A stretch of DNA of 64,000 bases from NCBI GenBank assembly GCA_033002965.1, contig JAURVB010006088.1, forward strand, positions 62,001 to 126,000, written 5' to 3'. The translations under genes were made by a program, and so were the position numbers. Source of the stretch: Piper betle (lineage: Eukaryota > Streptophyta > Magnoliopsida > Piperales > Piperaceae). Numbering within the stretch: position 1 is the first letter of the stretch; the number at the start of each line of letters is the position of its first letter. Below are positions 12,664 through 23,985 of this stretch, piece after piece. The notes beneath the pieces are model-generated. The model was not told the DNA's origin, searched no databases, and saw nothing but the letters and a program-made list of their open reading frames with translations.

Positions 12664-14479
12664 GTGAGAAGAGGAGTAATTTCCTTTGTGTGTAATGTAT
12701 GTAAATGGTCAAGTGCAGAGAGGATTAGCCTAACTTTTTTATTAAGCTCAATTGTCCTATTTATCCTTAGAATTCTTGTTGATTATAGTGTGGTGTCTCC
12801 CAATAATAATCTACATCTAATTAATGTCTCGTATATAATACTTATTTGGGTAAGATGTGAAATATTATTAGGAATGCTTAATTAATAACTTTTGAAAAAT
12901 AACTAGGTCCATTGTTTTGTACTTGGATTAGGTAATTAATTATTATAAATAGCATCAGAGATAGGGGTGTATCTAAGCATAAATTAAATTCATGAGCCAT
13001 AAAAATGGATTCCAAGGATAATTTTTTTAAGGTTTGTGGAATATAATATCCACCAATTAATAGTCACACATTCAATACCTATCAATTAGGATTCAATATA
13101 TTAGAAAAATTCTTATGATCTTGAAGTTGAATTAGCTACTTATAAAAAAATAACTTGGTCCATCAACTTACACTTAGGCTAGTCGTTATATATGGTAATT
13201 GATTGGAAAGTTTTTTTAAGTGCTTGATTTTTAAGGCGTTCTTAGTTAATTCTTTCAAACTAAAAAGTTTGATTTAAGTGATTTCAATTTCAAACTTTGA
13301 TTTGAACTTGACTTTGGGGGCAATAATTTGGTTCAAACTGGAAAAACAATATATTACAATGAATTAATTTAATATTTTGGTTTTGTCGGAAAATTTGTGA
13401 ATCATTTTATTTGTTTGCTCAAGTGAAAATTTTTGATAAGGCAAAATTTTGTTTTGAAACGGATATTGAACAAAAACAATTATCAAACTATCTAGAACTA
13501 CTAATATTTATATCTTATATGTCATATAATTAAATTATTTTATTTGTCTTGATTATATACTCGAGAGATATTTAACATGCTATATATAAATGCCTAAAAT
13601 ATTGCCAAATGGAATTAGGATATTTATGAAAAACAGGCATAGTTTTGACTAATATAAGCTAAAATTAATACCTTTTAAACCAGATTCTACAGAATTTGGT
13701 TCCCAACTAACCAGCTTTGAAATTCATAATCAGAATTAACTCAGTTTTGGAATTCAATTCAGTTTGGAATGAAATATATACTCAGTACTGCTTCTCTAAA
13801 CTGTTTATCTCGAAATCTTGTCGACTCCGTTGATATTCATTCTCAAAACTAATTTAAACGTAAGTAAAATTCAAGTTTGCTCAATTTTTTGTGTACATTT
13901 TCCCTTAAAATATACTTTTTATTAAAATTTATTTTTAAGAACTAATATCGCTTTTTTATTATTATATTCTGCATTAGGAAATAAAACAATGGATGCTTGG
14001 TACACGCCGATGGCAATCTGCCACGCCGAGCTTTGTCGTACTCGTTTGGTGTGACATGAAATGATCAATGTGATCAAGATAAGATAAAAAATATATATTT
14101 CAATGAACGCAATCGGCATTGAGGTCATTCCAACGTGAATATAATACTATAAGTGTCTTGCAGTCAGAAAAAGTATAAGTAGGAAGAAAAAACATAGATC
14201 GTTCATTTTAAATTTTGCAATATAATATTGGGTTCTCTTCATTTTGATCGTTCATATATTTTTCAGCTGTTTTAATTTGTCTGCTAGTGCAGGGTTGCAC
14301 AGACTGCATGCTGAGTGGCCAAGTGGCAATGGGACTGGTTTGATGTGCATATGAGGGCCCAGCATCGCTCCAATGTCCGGAATAATGTTGCGCGGTGATA
14401 TACTTGAAAAATGAACGGATAGATATTCAAGCTTCCTCTTAAAAGAAAGGAAAAATTTTTTATAACTTATGCCTTGTAT
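12664..14479. other. AT-rich intergenic sequence, unassigned
   Basis: Both strands were read; no gene or transposon domain was recognised. There is a weak internal duplication: aaaataactaggtccat near 12896 recurs as aaataacttggtccat near 13148. Confidence 0.4.
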
Positions 14480-14870
14480 ACCTTATAAGAGTTACTTCTT
14501 AAATTTAAACTTTTTTTAATAGGGGTTTACAAAATAATATTTATAAATATTAAAAGTAGAGTGCATAAGTAATTAGTGCTTGATAAAAATTTGTCTTTTT
14601 AAATATCATTATTATCAATTTTTAAATTTTTAAAAAATGTATTAGTTAATAAATATTTTGAAATTAATTTTTATTACAATTACTTTGCTAGTTTAGATGA
14701 AATAGTTAAAAATATTAGATTGTGATGAAATTTTATAATTATCCTTATTATTTATTATTTTATTTATATATATAATTTTTAAATTATGGGACCTACTAAA
14801 TTACCCAAAATAAAAAGTTTATCTCATATAAGCCATATAAGGTGTAGCCTTTATATATATAAAGATCTAA
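14480..14870 (+). repeat. MITE-like AT-rich repeat, copy X1
   Basis: Shares an ordered series of blocks with 46110-46440: tacaaaataatatttata, attaaaagtagagt, tttttaaatttttaaaaa, tagatgaaatagtta, gatgaaattttataattatc. Its outer ends resemble inverted repeats (gccttgtataccttataagagtt versus the complement of tctcatataagccatataagg). It is non-coding. Class (hAT- or PIF-related) cannot be decided from the sequence seen. Confidence 0.55.
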
Positions 14871-14956
14871 AAGAAAAATACGGAGAAATTAAAGTGAGTT
14901 ATGCATTCAATTGTTGATATAAAACTATACATCTAATTTAAATATTTTTCACTGAG

Positions 14957-14958
<2 letters not shown>

Positions 14959-15012
<54 letters not shown>
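14959..15012. repeat. (AT)n microsatellite
   Basis: About 26 AT units, directly abutting MITE-like copy X3 on its right. Confidence 0.98.
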
Positions 15013-15017
<5 letters not shown>

Positions 15018-15290
15018 GTATAGTGCATAGGTAGGGGGTGACCAATTTTTAGATTTTAAAAAAATACATTAGTTCATTAATATTTTAAATTTTATTTTTA
15101 TTTTAATATAATTACTTTCATATTTAAAATAAAAAAATTTGAAGTTTTAGATTGAGCTGAAAATCTATAAATACCCTTATAATTTTTTTATAGTTATTTA
15201 TATAGATTTTGATTAGTGTGACCTACTAAATTAGTTTAAATAATAAAGTATAACTCATATAATCTTATGAGCCAAACAACACGCCTCTTT
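15013..15290 (+). repeat. MITE-like AT-rich repeat, copy X3 (5' part missing)
   Basis: Starts attaaaagtatagtgcatag after the AT repeat and follows the X1 block order: tttttagatttt, ttagattgagctgaaaatctataa, gacctactaaattag, then ataactcatataatcttatgagcc. Confidence 0.55.
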
Positions 15291-15394
15291 CATATATGAC
15301 TTGTAATCTTCTTCTTCTTCTTCTTATTCAATATTTATACCAAAATTATAATAATTTTTGAACCTTATATGCATATATGAGCTACAACTCATGT

Positions 15395-15560
15395 AGATAA
15401 TATGAAATGCACTTTATTTGAATATTTTAATGGGTCTTACTAGTCAAAATCCTCATAAATAAATATAAAAATAAATAAGGGTATTTATAAATTTTCATAT
15501 CTATCTAATACTTTTAACTCTTTTATTTTAATTATTAAATTAATTGTAATAAAATTAGTA
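15395..15560 (-). repeat. MITE-like repeat fragment, copy X4, inverted
   Basis: On the - strand it carries the same blocks as X1 and X3 (ttaattacaattaatttaat, tagatagatatgaaaatttata, gggtcttact complement). It faces X3 at about 100 bp distance, so the pair can fold back. Confidence 0.45.
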
Positions 15561-16807
15561 CAAAATATCACCATATAGAGTTGTTAGTCTTTTACTTAAT
15601 AGTGGGTTCCGATATATGTTCCGGAGTCCCAGCTCACCATAGATGAGACGTCATACTTGGACTTTGGACCATAGGTCTATTAGGACTCTTCTCAAATTTA
15701 TCGTTTTATTCTATTGTGGATTTGATTTTCAAATCGTATGAGGTGTAAAGTAGTTGTTTGATTGGACCCTATTTAACACAGTCTATTTAGACGTATTTTT
15801 ATTTCTGTGATTAATAACCTTCGAGAATGAGATCCCTCGTATTATTTTCGAACTTAGATCCACCTCACGTTGCCTTTAAACCTACTTATATGATTCCTTC
15901 TCAGCCCTATATATAATTTTTATCAAGTTTTTTAGTGAGCCGAAAATTGGTGAATTTGCTCTTTTGCATATTGTGAGCAAGCGCATATGCAATTCGAAGC
16001 GGACTCTAGATCAGTGAGAGGGTTACTTCATTCGTAAAGGATCTTAACATCTTTAAGTATACCAAAGGGTACTGAAGGTGACTGCCTGAGAGTAATCGGC
16101 CATTATGTTCTTTGCCAGCCATTGTGTTCTTCGCCAGATGTTTTATGAAGGTACGGAGAGGGCTTAGGATGTGTATTTTTTCCGAGAATGAGACCGGTTA
16201 TTCCCGAGAGACGCATTTATCGAGAGTGGCATAATACTAATTTAGTTTGTGATGCTATCGAGTCTGCAGCTTGATGCTCTGTAGATAAGCATTTTATATG
16301 GTTTTTCTTTCCTTGTAGAAATCAATTTTCACTTACAATTTGTATTAGTTATTTTTAGGACAAATGACATTCGTTATTGACATTTTTTGCTAGATAATTT
16401 AAAATAATGCCAAATGCCCATATTCATAACTACCAATTCATAGTTAAATGGGTAGTTAACAAAAGGGATATTTGCCACTATTTCGTAACATCTTTTGTAC
16501 TTTTTAAGATCCTCCCTTCCATCTATTTTCCTCCCTTCAATTTAGCCAAACATATCCATGATTATATAAAAGGCACCAATGGTAACCTTTTGAAAATAAT
16601 CGTTACTTCGTATAATTTGACATTGAAATATCCCATTGACAAGCTCTCGTATAAAGTGATTGAAATGTGTTTATTTCTTTCATAATAGACTGGATTTTTG
16701 GAGCAACAATTGCTGATTTATTGCAAAAATGGATGATGGTTTGTTGTCCTGATGTTATGATTGACTTCAACAAGTTCCTAAAACAAGTGACATAGCTTCA
16801 GCATACT
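15561..16807. other. Unassigned intergenic sequence
   Basis: The 15600-16320 part is less AT-rich and lacks long frames. 16330-16800 has a 92-codon open frame at 16407-16685 that I do not recognise. No terminal repeats were identified. The 8-bp target duplication of the next element begins at 16800. Confidence 0.35.
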
Positions 16808-17261
16808 TAGAATTGTCAAGTGAGACGCCCCCTCGGCGAGCCCGGCAACGCTAAGCCAATGCTAGGGTCGGGCTGGGCTTGGGGTAGTTGCCCATTGGGC
16901 CGGGCATTCCTGCTAGCATGGACCGGGTTGGCCCGGTCCTCCCCGACACAGTCCAATAATAGAGAGAGATGGGCCTCAAGGCCCACATCTCTTCTTTAGT
17001 TGGCAAGAACTAGCCCAACAAGCTTCTTAGGCTAGCTCTTACTTTAAATTTAATAGAGAGCCCAATAATATGAGTTGGGCTCTCATTGTACTAAACAATG
17101 AAATTGGGCCCAGCTTACGAAATTGGGTCGGGCCAAGCCTGGCTTGACCTAATGGGTCCGGCCCAGCCTGAACTAGGTAGGGCCTTGACAAGCCCGACCG
17201 GTAAAATATGTGGGTCAAGATTGAGCGGGGCACGGCCAGCGTGGCCCAGTTGACATCTCTA
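16808..17261. mobile_element. Non-autonomous hAT element, 454 bp, with 8-bp target duplication
   Basis: The terminal inverted repeats are tagaattgtcaagtg at the left and tagagatgtcaactg (complement of the right end), 12 of 15 matching. The exact 8-bp duplication agcatact flanks both sides (16800-16807 and 17262-17269), the target size of the hAT superfamily. The interior is GC-rich (gggcccggcc-type motifs), unlike the flanks, and encodes no transposase. A similar GC-rich segment lies at 36600-36810. Confidence 0.85.
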
Positions 17262-17399
17262 AGCATACTTAGCTTCATGTAGAAAGAGTACCTATACTCC
17301 ATTTATCAAACAATCATGTTAATGCAGTATTTGAAGAAAAAATACAAAACCAATCATAGTTATTTTACCATCTTGATCTCCACCCAATCATTTTCTGTG

Positions 17400-17862
17400 T
17401 AGCCTATAAGATCAAACTGTTTAGAAAGAGTAAAATAAGCTAAAATGAATCCGAATTTGAGGTCTTCCAGCCATCCTTTAAAATTATCTTAGATGGACGA
17501 ACTTGTGGCATATCATTTTCCTTCCTCTTCATTAGCTTCCCTTCATGGGTTTCTAAAGAACTCGTAAGTACATCCTTTGTTATTGACTCCAAATCCTTTG
17601 ATTTTTTAATTGCTACTACTGCATAATCAAAGTCAGAATTTAAAGATCAATAATATCTTTCCTACCACACAAATATCACTTAAGACAACATATTTCCTTA
17701 GTTAATTAACCACCGCTGGAACTCTAGTAAAATAATCTAAAATAGATTCAATCTCAAGTTAGGATTTGAACTTACCTCTTAGTGTTCGGAGTCGAATTTT
17801 TTTCACTTAATCTACCCTTTTGCAGAAATTATGCAGATCTCCCAAGCTTCCTTAGAAGTAGC
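17400..17862 (-). pseudogene. Ty1/copia gag fragment
   Basis: On the - strand, starting at 17862, the frames read KEAWEI, then degenerate sequence, then AIKKSKDLESITKDVLTSSL and ETHEGKLMKRK. This matches the order of the copia-type gag domain (UBN2): K-E-A-W-x-I at the start, later A-I-x-x-S-K-D-L and L-x-x-H-E. There are many stops and shifts. It is cut at 17863 by the Athila-like element. The missing 5' part is not on the far side of that element, where the sequence has been replaced by a different copia fragment. Confidence 0.6.
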
Positions 17863-18940
17863 TGTTCGAATAATTTTAGTGACATGTGAGTATATACGGT
17901 CAAAACAAGTAATATAATGATAAATTCGAGTATCGTTTTTACAGGGAGATGAATTTTCTTAAATTAATTAAAGAAAATAAAATTAAAATAATCGACTTAA
18001 CTAAATCTAAATAATAACTTTAAATCAAAGAAAGAGTTATAATGATAAAATTCGTTCTAGAGTCAAATTTCCCTTAACATGAATTTAATATTCATCACAT
18101 CTTACTCTTATCCTTTATTCCTTCGAATTGTCGATCTAGGATAAGTATATGACATGGTGACTCCTGCTCCTTCATACTTCTATTATTTTGTTTCAATTTC
18201 TACCTTCCGGTGATAATTGATTAATCAATAAAATAATGTATTAAGATTTGCCTTACAATCGCATACGATATTGTATATCTTCCGACCACAACGACAAACA
18301 AGTCATCAATGACTAATCTAATTAATTTCTCCCAAAATCTAATTAAACCTTATGATCTAAGAAATAGGCGATCAATCTATTCTTAGCATTAAGAACATGA
18401 TAATTCAAACAATCCGATTGAATAAAAGAGTAAGAGGTTGAAATGATTTCAATTAAACCATGTTAAGTTCTATTCTTCTCTAGACGAAATAAAAGACTAT
18501 TCTATAATAAAAATAAAAAATAATATAAAGAAAAACTACTTCTTATTATGAAAGGAAAATTATTATAAAAACTAGAACTACTTCTAAGCTAAGAGTTGAG
18601 AGATATATCAAATAACAAATGACAGATGAGATGGCCATTAGATACATGAATTCCAATTGGGTGTTCACAAATCGATGTAGTCTAATTAATTATGATATCC
18701 ATTCAAGTTTCCAACTCCTCGACTCTATAGCCAATGGGTGGCCATGACCTTTCAATTCTAAAGCTTAATTTATTTCATCTTTTTTTGCATTAAAACTCTA
18801 AAATTAAGTATATCTCATAAAATATTAATTAACTAGAATAAAACGAGAAATATCACCTAATTAATAATGTTTATACCTGGGAAGTACAAAATCATATTAA
18901 AAACATGGGTAAATATTGTATACTTTAAACACTTAACACA
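17863..18940 (-). mobile_element. 3' LTR of Athila-like Ty3/gypsy element
   Basis: Plus-strand limits are tgttcgaata at 17863 and cttaacaca at 18940, so on the - strand it is TG...CA, about 1,078 bp. It aligns with 23346-23985, the truncated 5' LTR (shared gaattttcttaaattaatta, aaataggcgatcaat and others), at high identity with scattered differences. Immediately to the right on the + strand is cccctaaacttaaactttt, that is, a - strand polypurine tract ending aggggtg. Confidence 0.85.
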
Positions 18941-19936
18941 CCCCTAAACTTAAACTTTTGCGCATCCCGAGCAAAATATCAAAACCAAGATATTTTACTA
19001 CACAAAAATACTTAGTCCTCATTATGTTCTCATATGATTCTTAATCAAACTATCTAGAGGTAACAAGATGTCAATTAAATTAGAAATTCCCTTTCATCAA
19101 TCACACCCAAAAGAAGGCTCTCCGTGTATGTGTGTGTAAGATAATCCATTGGCTTATCATTCTCATATGCAACCAATAGAATACAATCAAGCACATGCTT
19201 AAATATGTTTACCTTTCGCTCCCATCTCCACTAATGTAGGCAATGCCAATTCAATGGAATCAATAAGTCTTTATAGGTTGTAACGAGGCCAGGGGCTAGG
19301 GACCAAAAATAGGATAAACAAGATAGAAAAATCAAAGGCTAATATGCACCCTAACATTAAAAATCCTTTTTAAATCCTAACATACATGTAAAACAAATCG
19401 CCAAACACCGTAACAATATGACACAAACTTCCTTAAATGTAGTCCGAGTTGACCCAATATAAGAACTAACTTTGCTTTGATTTTTCATTGGCTACATGCT
19501 GCTTCTTTTTTCTTTTATTTCAAACCAGTGGAAGACCATTGTTTCATCTTGTGTGTACCGGTGGAGGATCATTGCCTCATCTTTTTTCCCTTTTTTTTCT
19601 CGCTTTTTTTTACAAAGCAAAGTGCTAGGAAAATCCATACTATCTATACAATCACCACTCTATGAAAAACAATGCCTTCCCCCATACTACTCAAAGTTTC
19701 ATCTCTGCTAGAATTTAGAATGAATTCAAAACACTAGGGTGCTAGGACTCAAGTAGCCAGATATATTTTTAATAAAAAGGACAAGGCTAAAATAAGGGTA
19801 ATCAAACAAACACGTATAATAAAGGCCATAAAATTGTCTGCAGAGGATAATTCATATTAGCTAGGCTTGAAGAAAGGCCTAGACTCATCAAAAGGAATTG
19901 CCTATATCATTTTCCATCTACATGGCAAGCCAAATA

Positions 19937-20397
19937 TTTTGATTCAAAAGTCACTAGGGCAAATTCTAAAAGTCATGACCATCATGTGCAATCCTTATTG
20001 CAAAACATTCATTTAAATCATCTAAACCAAAGGATTGTTAAAATAATATAAGGTAGAAAACCAACTCTCGAATGCAATCTTATTACTCAGGATTGAACCA
20101 AGAGACTACATATTAATTAATCAAGTTTTTCCAAGAAAGGTAAGACTAATTCATATATAGTCATCATTGGTTCAATGATAGACTATATGTGAATTAGTCT
20201 TACCTTTCTTGGAAAAACTTGATTAATTAATATGAGTGGATGAACTGAGTAAAAGATTGCATTCGAGAGTTGGTTTTCTACCTTATATTATTTTAACAAT
20301 CCTTTGGTTTAGATGATTTAAATGAATGTTTTGCAATAAGGATTGCACATGATGGTCATGACTTTTAGAATTTGCCCTAGTGACTTTTGAATCGAAT
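19937..20397. repeat. Large imperfect palindrome, arms about 215 bp
   Basis: The left arm (about 19937-20161) is the reverse complement of the right arm (about 20182-20397), around a 20-base centre that itself can pair (atcattg/caatgat). Identity is high: long perfect blocks such as ccaactctcgaatgcaatct against its complement. There is one 9-bp length difference near ttattactcaggattgaacc. The right arm is followed by the (AT)n repeat. Confidence 0.92.
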
Positions 20398-20415
20398 TTT
20401 TACACTAAACTACAC

Positions 20416-20418
<3 letters not shown>

Positions 20419-20469
<51 letters not shown>
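20419..20469. repeat. (AT)n microsatellite
   Basis: About 25 AT units beside the palindrome. The poly-Tyr/Ile open frame on the - strand is a repeat artefact. Confidence 0.98.
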
Positions 20470-20472
<3 letters not shown>

Positions 20473-20640
20473 TATCTAAATCTAAACATGAGTCGAGCAT
20501 GAATAATATGCACAAAATTCAGGCATCCCCCCACACTTAAACTAAACATTGTCCTCCATGTTAGAAAAATAAAAATAAAGAGAAAGAAGTGAAAGAGAAC
20601 TACGTGAACCAATTATTCGGTGGATGATTATCATAAATAA

Positions 20641-21690
20641 CTAAATTTGCACTTGACCCATGCTACAAAATAAAAGAAATATTTTAAAAAAATCTACAAA
20701 TAAAAACAAACTTTTAAAAGAAATCACTTGGGTTGCCTCCCAAGAAGCGCTTAGTTTAACGTCTACAGCCCGACCACCTTGATAATCTCCAAAATATGTG
20801 GTCATTTCAACTGATGGCAACAATATGTAGAATGATAGATCTAAGGTTTTCGCAACTCTAAATCTCGTAGGCAAGATTAGTTGCAAATCTAATGCTTTAA
20901 CCATCTCTTTCACATCAATATCTTCTTCACAAAAATAATTTATGGCCTTATGTAATGAATCACTCAAATGATCCCCTTTGTACATTATTTTATCAAATGG
21001 TTTAATTCTACAACAATCATATGTTTCATCCGGGCAATTCATGGATTTAAAGATTTTATATGTGACACAATCGTTGTTTACCCTAAGTGTAAGTTTTCCA
21101 GCAGCTACGTCAATCAGTGTTCTCCCAGTTGCTAAGAAACCTCTCCCAACAATGAGTGGTATATCATCATTCTTTCCTTTCATTTCAAGCACCATAAAAT
21201 TTACAGGAAAGATAAACTTGTCAACCTTTATTAAAGCACATTCAATGACTCTTTTAGGATATACCAATGACCGGTAGGCTAACTGGAGTGTGATGCTTGT
21301 TAGGAGCAATATCTTTGATTCCTAACCTTTTGAAAACAGAAAAGGCATAAGATTAATGCTAAAACCTAAGTCACATAAAGCATTACAATGAATATTTCCT
21401 CCAATTGAACATAGAATCACAAATTTGCCCGGGTCTTTTATCTTAGGAGGTAGTTTTCTTTGGAGGACAACACTACATTCCTCTGTTATGGCTACAACTT
21501 CATTGTCATATACTCTCCTTTTCTTTGCTAAAATATCCTTAAAGTATTTTACATAACTAGGCATCTGTTCAAGTGGATCAGCGAAAGGTATGTTAATTTG
21601 TAATTTCTTAAATATATCAAGAAAATTTTTGAAATATTTTTCATCACTTTGTTTCCTCAATCTAGAAGGAAATAGTATCTTTTTTTGACC
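20641..21690 (-). pseudogene. Athila-like retrotransposon aspartic protease region, pol deleted after it
   Basis: Two consecutive - strand frames (21660-21322 and 21309-20641) encode the retropepsin-like region of Athila-type elements: CNALCDLGFSINLMP (a D-L-G-x-S active-site motif), then YPKRVIECALIKVDKFIFPV, PLIVGRGFLATGRTLIDV and GKLTLRVN. The frame passes abruptly from a K-A-L-D-L-Q stretch to SASWEATQVISFKSL. The latter comes from the gcttcttgggaggcaaccca-type sequence usually found at the very end of such elements. The reverse transcriptase, RNase H and integrase domains (normally several kb) are therefore missing. The frame change near 21315 breaks the polyprotein. Confidence 0.8.
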
Positions 21691-21692
21691 TC

Positions 21693-23257
21693 TTATATAT
21701 GTACCTCATCTTTCTCTTTCCCTTTTCTTCCGAGTAAGCTAACTAATGTATTGGGTTCATATTCGTTGTTTGTCTTTTCATCTTTTTCCTTAACTTCATT
21801 GGGCTGAACTGGTTTTTGTAAAGTAATATCACTCCGAGTTGTTACAGCTTTGCAATGCTCTTTACCATCTTTCCTTGGTTCTTCTGGTTGGCTTGGAAGT
21901 ACACCCTTGGGTCGCTCACTTGGTTCCTTGTTTAATTGCACCATAACTTGTTGCATAAACTGGTTGTTCTTGTTGTTGCTGATTCCGCATGAATTGTTGC
22001 ATAGTTTGTTGCATAGAATTGAACATTCGGATGAAATCCTATTGTTTTGGCTGAAAAGAAAGTGAAGGAGGTCGAGAATACTGTGATGGTGGTGGTGGAT
22101 TATTGGGGACAACAGCCGATTGTGGATAATTATGCCATGAAAAGTTGGGGTTATTGCGCTAGCCTGCATTGTAGGTATTGAAATAGGGATTGTTATTCCT
22201 ATTAAAGTTGCCTACGTAGTTAACTTGATCTGCTACACATTGACCTGTAGAATGTCCTTGTCCACACCATTCACACCTTGGCTCCACAGCCTTAACATGT
22301 CCCAGCATATTAATATTTTGAACTTGATTAGCAATAAGTGCATCTAATTCTAAAACTCTAGTAATCCTCCTTGGCTGCCTTTCTTGTGTTGCATAGTGGT
22401 TGCTAGGAACCATCAATTCTAGCAATTGAAAAGCAACATGTCGGTTCTTTCTAAGAAACGAATCCATTGGCTGTCGCATCAACTATGTTTTTTGTTTGCC
22501 CCAACAATCCGTCATAGAAAGTTTGGAGTTGCATCCATCTTTCTATACCATGGTTGGGACACTTTTTCAACAATTCTTTAAATCTTTCATATGCCTCAAA
22601 GAGAGACTCATCATCAAACCGCAAAAAAGATAAAATTTTATTACGTAATCTAGTAATTTAAAAAAGAGGAAAATATTCTAACAAAAATTTTTCAGACAAT
22701 TCATCCGAAGTGGTAATTGAATCTAATGATGACAACCACTCTTTCGCACTTCCTATTAATGAGAATGGAAATAAGTGAAGGTGGAGAGTGTCGTCAAAGA
22801 CACCAGGTTGCTTATACATATCACAAACCGATAGGAAATCAATGATATGCCTATTAGGATTTTCAGTAGGCGATCCACTAAACTGTCCTATAGTTTGTAA
22901 CATGTTAAATAAAACCGGTTTAAGCTCAAAGTAAGTTGCATCCACTGGTGGTGCAATAATACTAGGTTCTAACCCCCTTGCAAGAGGTACAACCCAATCT
23001 TGGATTGCCCTATTATCATCATTGGCTACTGCTACAATCAGTGGAAGTGAAGGTATTTGTTGTTGTTGTGGGTCCATAGCTTCTTTTTCTATTGCTTCTT
23101 GTACTCTTCTTCCAATGGCACACAAGTTTCTCAAAGTCCTTTCAATCTCTGGATCATAAGAAAATAAGGGTGACCGCACTAATCTATGCATAAATAAATA
23201 ATAATAAGGAAGAAAACAATGATATAGTATTTTTTTTAAAAAAAGAAAATCAGACAC
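21693..23257 (-). pseudogene. Athila-like retrotransposon gag (Retrotrans_gag and zinc knuckle)
   Basis: The first - strand frame (23257-22658) holds the retrotransposon gag core: EIERTLR, then LKPVLFNMLQTIGQFSG, then SAKEWLSSLDSITTSDELSE and KFLLEYFP. After a break at about 22650-22490, frame 22482-22159 holds ELDALIANQV and a zinc knuckle CEWCGQGHSTGQC (C-x2-C-x3-H-x4-C, one residue short of the usual C-x2-C-x4-H-x4-C). It is followed by NRNNNPYFNTYN, typical of this gag class. Frame 22169-21693 continues into a low-complexity linker leading to the protease. In a live element gag forms the cytoplasmic particle and binds the RNA. Here stops and frame changes near 22650 and 22165 inactivate it. 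The start near 23257 is arbitrary; the conserved portion begins at about 23170. Confidence 0.8.
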
Positions 23258-23320
23258 TAAAATCTAAAGAGAAAAAAAACACTCAAAATTCTAATCCTAA
23301 ATTAACTAAGAAAATTTGAT

Positions 23321-23339
23321 CTTCCCGACAATGGCGCCA
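23321..23339 (-). promoter_or_regulatory. Primer-binding site of Athila-like element
   Basis: On the - strand this reads TGGCGCCATTGTCGGGAAG, the plant gypsy type tggcgcc-g-ttgccggg (tRNA-Asp type) with small differences. It lies 6 nt inside the 5' LTR end at 23346. Confidence 0.85.
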
Positions 23340-23345
23340 AAAACT

Positions 23346-23985
23346 TGTTTGAATAATTTTAATGACATGCAAGTATACACGGTCGAAACAAGTAATATAA
23401 TAATAAATTCAAGTATCGTTCCCATAGAGAGATGAATTTTCTTAAATTAATTAAAGAAAATAAAATTAAGAGCATAACAAAAATAATCGACTTAACTAAA
23501 TCTAAATAATAACTTTAAATTAAAGAATAAGTTATAATGATAAAATTCGTTCTAAAGTCGAATTTTCCTTAACATGAATTTAATATTCATCACATCTTAT
23601 TCTTATCTCTTATTCCTTCAGATCGTCAATGTAAGATAATTATATAACATGGTGGCTCCCGCTTCTTCATGCTTCTATCATTTTGCCTCAATTTCTACCT
23701 CTCGATGATAATTAATTAATCAATAAAATAATACATTAAGATTTGCCTTACATTCGCATATGGTGTTGTGTATCTTCCCACCACAACGACAAACAAATCA
23801 AAAGACTCGTCATATGATGAATTATCAATGAGTAATCTAATTAATTTCTCCCGTACTCTAATTAAACCTCATAATTTAAGAAATAGGCGATCAATTTATT
23901 TTTAGCATTAAGAACATGATGATTCAAACAATCCGATTGAATAAAAAAGTTAGATGTCGAAATAATTTCATTTAAACCTATAGGA
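23346..23985 (-). mobile_element. 5' LTR of Athila-like element, truncated
   Basis: Aligns with the first 620-640 bp (plus-strand order) of the 3' LTR at 17863-18940 and stops at about 23980, after ttaaacc. The remaining 450 bp, which would contain the U3 promoter end on the - strand, has been lost and is replaced by a copia fragment. The element has therefore lost its promoter. Confidence 0.85.

Larger units (their letters stand above)
18941..20640 (-). mobile_element. 3' internal non-coding region of the Athila-like element, with palindrome
   Basis: Lies between the protease-coding relic and the 3' LTR. The polypurine tract is at about 18941-18960. The rest is non-coding on both strands apart from short chance frames at 19477-19711. 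It contains the large inverted repeat at 19937-20397 and an AT microsatellite at 20419-20469. Reverse transcriptase, RNase H and integrase, expected on the protease side of this region, are absent. Confidence 0.7.

Noticed and set aside
12521..12712. 63-codon frame with poly-asparagine
   Set aside because: Direct translation of the (TTA)n microsatellite.
20418..20612. 64-codon frame with an Ile/Tyr repeat
   Set aside because: Translation of the (AT)n microsatellite plus retrotransposon flank.
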